From NCBI GenBank assembly GCA_023460575.1, contig JAEWPQ010000123.1:1-8125 (forward strand): a DNA stretch of 8,125 nucleotides, given 5' to 3'. A model generated the notes under the pieces. That model had not been told where the DNA came from. It saw only the letters and a list, made by a program, of their open reading frames with translations, and searched no databases. Within the stretch, counting starts at the first letter, position 1, and each line of letters opens with the position of its first letter. The position numbers and the translations under genes are program-made. Origin of the DNA: Bacillota bacterium. Its GTDB lineage: Bacteria; Bacillota; Clostridia; Lachnospirales; Lachnospiraceae. Shown here piece after piece: positions 5,641 to 8,125 of this stretch.

Positions 5641-5719
5641 CGCGCCTTCGGGCGCGGCACAAATAGTAATGAAAGATTTTCAAAATCTTAGTGTGCCCAT
5701 GCAGCCTACTTTTAGGCTG
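5641..5719 (-). other. Three-hairpin structured element between amidohydrolase and VOC gene
   Basis: There are three perfect stems: CGCGCC-TTCG-GGCGCG (5641-5656), AAGATTTT-C-AAAATCTT (5673-5689) and CAGCCTA-CTTT-TAGGCTG (5702-5719). GGCAC (5656-5660) can also pair with GTGCC (5693-5697), closing the middle hairpin into a larger arm. The DNA is far more structured and locally more GC-rich than its surroundings. No U tract follows the last stem on the minus strand, so it is not a plain terminator. It could be a REP-like intergenic repeat, or an RNA leader ending just before the VOC ribosome binding site. An Arg-rich 63-codon frame across it (5812-5621) is judged spurious. Confidence 0.6.
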
Positions 5720-5774
5720 TCCTTTACTTTCTTTCACACTATATTCATAAGTTGCTCGCACCATATAACAACCC

Positions 5775-7055
5775 TTATAACCATTTATCCAGCTCATTTT
5801 CAACGTCGGCATATTTTTTTATTTTTGGGTGTTTGAAACATCTACCGCAGGTCACGACCATATAAGGTGTTCTTAATGCACTCAAATCCTCCAGCGGGTT
5901 GCCCTCGGTGATCAAAAAATCGGCTGATTTACCCACTTCAATAGAACCTGTAACGGTTCCGATATTAGCAATCATAGCATTTCGCTTGGTTGCCGTATAA
6001 AGAGCAAAAGAATTGGAAACATTTACATACTTATGAAAATAGACAAGTTCGCGCCACATATCATAGTGCGTGACAAAAGGGCATCCAGAATCAGTGCCAA
6101 GACCGACCGGGATATCGTTTGCAAGGGCCGTCTTCACACCGGAAATGATGCCATCCATTACCACTTTACCATTAAACCGTGTCACTTCAGAACTGTGGGC
6201 GATACTTTGGTTGAATAAGGCAATAGGAAGTGTGGGCGAAATCGTGCAGATGAGACTGGATTTTTTCGCCTTGAACAAGGACACAAGATTCTCGTCCAAA
6301 GCAGAACCGTGTTCAACTGTATCAACGCCATTTTCCAGTGCCACTAGTACCCCCTCAGGGCTCTCTGCATGAGCGGCAACGGAATAACCTAATTTATGTG
6401 CCACTTCACAGCAACCTTTCACATAATCTGGTGGCATTCGCAGCACACCCGGCTCTCCCTTAGTTTTGGCATCCAACACTCCGCCTGTGATCATCAGCTT
6501 GATCAGATCTGGATGGTCTTTTATAATTTGCTCTACATCATGGCAAGCTTCTTCCAAACTGGACGCTTCATATGCCAGAGATCCGGCCATATGACCTTCT
6601 GGTACAGATACAGCCATATTGGCCGCCAAGATGCGAGGTCCTACAGTTTTTCCCATAAGGATGCCGTCACGAATCTTGGTATCAACGTTGGTAATGCCTC
6701 CCACTGTACGAACCGTTGTTACCCCAGACATAAGTTGTGTTTTGGCGCTGTTTTTGCATATACCCACAAGAATGGCACGGGATAGAGCAGAACTCGTAAG
6801 CAATTTCACTAATTTGGTGGCATCTGTCTGTTTTTTTGTCGGTTTTCCGCTGGACGGCAGGTGAATATGAAGATTGATAAGCCCCGGCATTAAATAGCGT
6901 CCTTCCAAATCAATAACCTGATAGTTGATGGGTGTTTTGCTGCTTCTTTCAATGGCTATAATTTTTCCGTCTTCCTCGATTATGGTCATTTGAGGAATTG
7001 GTTTCATTTGTTCGGAACCATCTAAAATTGTGCAGTTTATGTACGCAGTTTTCAT
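5775..7055 (-). CDS. Metal-dependent amidohydrolase (imidazolonepropionase/prolidase-like)
   Basis: This 426-residue cytoplasmic enzyme starts at ATG 7055 with AGAGGTG upstream. It has the amidohydrolase layout: a beta-sandwich N-terminus, the metal site HxH at 63-65 (PGLINLHIHLP), a candidate bridging Lys at 186 (LIKLMITGG), His 229 (AAHAES), His 249 (VEHG), the catalytic Asp 322 (GTDSG), and a C-terminal strand KSADFLITEGNPLEDL typical of the family. Such enzymes hydrolyse cyclic amides or C-terminal dipeptide-like amides using one or two metal ions. All key residues are present, so it should be active. The exact substrate cannot be read from the sequence. A small gene ends 12 bases upstream, so the two are probably one operon. 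Confidence 0.9.
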   Translation of the reverse strand: MKTAYINCTILDGSEQMKPIPQMTIIEEDGKIIAIERSSKTPINYQVIDLEGRYLMPGLINLHIHLPSSGKPTKKQTDATKLVKLLTSSALSRAILVGICKNSAKTQLMSGVTTVRTVGGITNVDTKIRDGILMGKTVGPRILAANMAVSVPEGHMAGSLAYEASSLEEACHDVEQIIKDHPDLIKLMITGGVLDAKTKGEPGVLRMPPDYVKGCCEVAHKLGYSVAAHAESPEGVLVALENGVDTVEHGSALDENLVSLFKAKKSSLICTISPTLPIALFNQSIAHSSEVTRFNGKVVMDGIISGVKTALANDIPVGLGTDSGCPFVTHYDMWRELVYFHKYVNVSNSFALYTATKRNAMIANIGTVTGSIEVGKSADFLITEGNPLEDLSALRTPYMVVTCGRCFKHPKIKKYADVENELDKWL

Positions 7056-7067
7056 ATTTTCACCTCT

Positions 7068-7235
7068 TTATAATCCCTGAAGCATCATATAGTGACTGTA
7101 AGCCAAACCAAGAATCTCTTTCACAGGCTGTGTTGAATTTATCTCCATTACAGGACAAGTGAGCGAGCATGCCTGCCGTTTTATATCCTCTGCAGAACGT
7201 GATACAACCATATATCGTTTTGGGGATTCATACAT
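7068..7235 (-). CDS. Small conserved-looking protein (55 aa) ahead of amidohydrolase, unknown
   Basis: ATG 7235 is preferred: GGGAGGAGAT lies directly before it, and the earlier ATG at 7262 has no site. The 55 residues read as a short cytoplasmic protein with a strand (RYMVVS), a helix (SAEDIKRQA), a CSLTCP segment with two cysteines, and a final helix (VKEILGLAYSHYM). No membrane segment is seen. It is 12 bases upstream of the amidohydrolase with good ribosome binding sites on both, so they are likely co-transcribed. It could be a standalone small partner or the surviving end of a larger protein. I do not recognise it and saw no convincing promoter upstream. Confidence 0.55.
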   Translation of the reverse strand: MYESPKRYMVVSRSAEDIKRQACSLTCPVMEINSTQPVKEILGLAYSHYMMLQGL

Positions 7236-7331
7236 ATCTCCTCCCTTCAGGTATATAAACATATGTAAAGAGTTTTGTCGGAAATTTTTCGGTTATTTAA
7301 GTATATCATATTGTCATTATCTTAGTCCAAT

Positions 7332-7378
7332 GATATCCATTTAAATGTATTTTCTGCGTATCCATTTAAATGGATATC
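7332..7378. repeat. 16-bp perfect inverted repeat with internal palindrome
   Basis: GATATCCATTTAAATG (7332-7347) is the exact reverse complement of CATTTAAATGGATATC (7363-7378), with 15 bases between them. The right copy also contains the perfect palindrome TATCCATTTAAATGGATA (7359-7376), so the left arm is repeated directly as well as inverted. The right arm overlaps the stop codon of the hydrolase gene. It may be an operator for the leftward operon, a hairpin terminator without a T run, or a small-element end. Confidence 0.6.
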
Positions 7379-8125
7379 ACTTATATAAGCTAATTAGATC
7401 CTTCACAAATATTTCTTCATTTGTAAATTGAATTTTATTATTGTTTAAAAATCCATCCAATGATTGGATTGTTTTTTCGATAATTGAAATTTTCCATTTT
7501 TTGCTTAAATCTCTTTTTAAACTAATATAAATTTCATTATTTAATGGTTCATATACTATTGAACACAGAGTATTCTTCTGACTAGTTTTACTTAAAACTT
7601 CGAAGGCTTCATTTATTCCAAAGCTATGAATATTATTTTGAATATATTCATGAGCACAAATATATCTATCAGCACCTATACCATATACTTTATTATAATT
7701 TGCTTCCTTAAAATCCCCATTTGGAAAATTAGTCATAATAATAAAATCTTTATGAATAGGACTTACTATATTTGTATCATTTCCTTCTTCCAGAATAAAT
7801 GCATCACCAGTTTTATCAGCGATTATAGTATGTAGCCCTAAATCTGGAAATAATGGATTTCTAGGATACGAAATTACTCTTTTATTAAGAATTTCAAAAA
7901 ATTCAGATGTTTTTCTTGTTTTCTTTAGCGCATCATCAAAAATATCGAAAGCAAACCAATCATTTTCGTTACAACTTGATTTAAAACCCGGACCATACTC
8001 TACTGCTTGAGTACAGATAAAAAGACCCTCACTATTAAAACCAGCGATATCCCTGTATTTGTTATCTAATAAGCCTGAAAAGTAAAATAAGTTCATATCA
8101 TTATAACTATTGACTTTTAGTTTTA
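7377..8125 (-). CDS. Ntn-type acyltransferase/C45-like amide hydrolase, N-terminus outside window
   Basis: The frame is open to the window edge (ATG at 8096 has no ribosome binding site), so the gene probably starts beyond 8125; about 248 residues are visible. Features recall the acyl-CoA:6-aminopenicillanate acyltransferase/C45 group, which cleaves linear amides using an N-terminal Cys nucleophile. These are DIAGFNSEGLFICTQ, then PDLGLHTIIADKTGDAFILE, then IIMTNFPNGDF, and NTLCSIVYEPLNNEIYISL near the end. The expected nucleophilic Cys would be in the missing part, so activity cannot be judged. The gene is notably AT-rich compared with the amidohydrolase. It ends at TGA 7377-7379 inside the inverted repeat. 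The family is inferred from the motif pattern. Confidence 0.65.
   Translation of the reverse strand, partial: KLKVNSYNDMNLFYFSGLLDNKYRDIAGFNSEGLFICTQAVEYGPGFKSSCNENDWFAFDIFDDALKKTRKTSEFFEILNKRVISYPRNPLFPDLGLHTIIADKTGDAFILEEGNDTNIVSPIHKDFIIMTNFPNGDFKEANYNKVYGIGADRYICAHEYIQNNIHSFGINEAFEVLSKTSQKNTLCSIVYEPLNNEIYISLKRDLSKKWKISIIEKTIQSLDGFLNNNKIQFTNEEIFVKDLISLYK

Noticed and set aside
5621..5812. 63-codon minus-strand frame between amidohydrolase and VOC gene
   Set aside because: It runs across the three-hairpin element, has no ribosome binding site and overlaps both neighbours; its Arg-rich end is the GC stem translated.
6033..6864. Several plus-strand frames within the amidohydrolase
   Set aside because: All are antisense shadows of a complete enzyme with intact metal-binding residues.
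1..8125. CRISPR array, tRNA, rRNA or insertion-sequence transposase
   Set aside because: No regularly spaced direct repeats, tRNA-like cloverleaf, rRNA segments or transposase motifs were seen on either strand.

Overview
The window reads as a chromosomal stretch from a low- to mid-GC Firmicute. I would guess Clostridia, and a gut Lachnospiraceae-type genome is plausible. The support is strong AGGAGG-type ribosome binding sites, AT-rich intergenic DNA and the gene families present. No rRNA or tRNA is visible, so the host assignment is inference.

Region 1 (1-2392, + strand) is a compact run of small membrane and secreted proteins: the end of a one-TM protein, a 57-aa coat-protein-like peptide, two signal-peptide proteins with C-terminal membrane anchors (a short one and a 292-aa adsorption-protein-like one), and two short two-TM proteins. 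Size, order and topology fit the structural module of a filamentous phage (inovirus). A decayed fragment at 3080-3421 resembles the C-terminal half of the inovirus morphogenesis ATPase (Zot/gpI family). The inovirus reading is inference from architecture plus this fragment.

Region 2 (2392-3048) is a GNAT acetyltransferase gene with its own promoter and terminator. It sits where the N-terminal half of the Zot gene should be.

Region 3 (3080-4456) is debris: the Zot fragment, an opposite-strand SEC-C zinc-motif gene that lacks a credible 5' end, and a second, diverged, deleted copy of the phage module. In that copy the start of the short secreted protein is joined to the anchor half of the 292-aa protein.

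Region 4 (4502-5180) is a second, unrelated GNAT gene. Its upstream promoter DNA and downstream terminator-like DNA are clearly homologous to those of the first. Two different cargo genes in matching flanks, each next to a phage-module remnant, is the most unusual thing in the window. It suggests a cassette or 'moron'-like unit.

Region 5 (5211-8125, - strand) looks like ordinary chromosome: a PhnB-like VOC protein, a three-hairpin structured element, a metal-dependent amidohydrolase with a small unknown gene just ahead of it, a 16-bp inverted repeat, and an Ntn-type acyltransferase/C45-like hydrolase running off the right edge.
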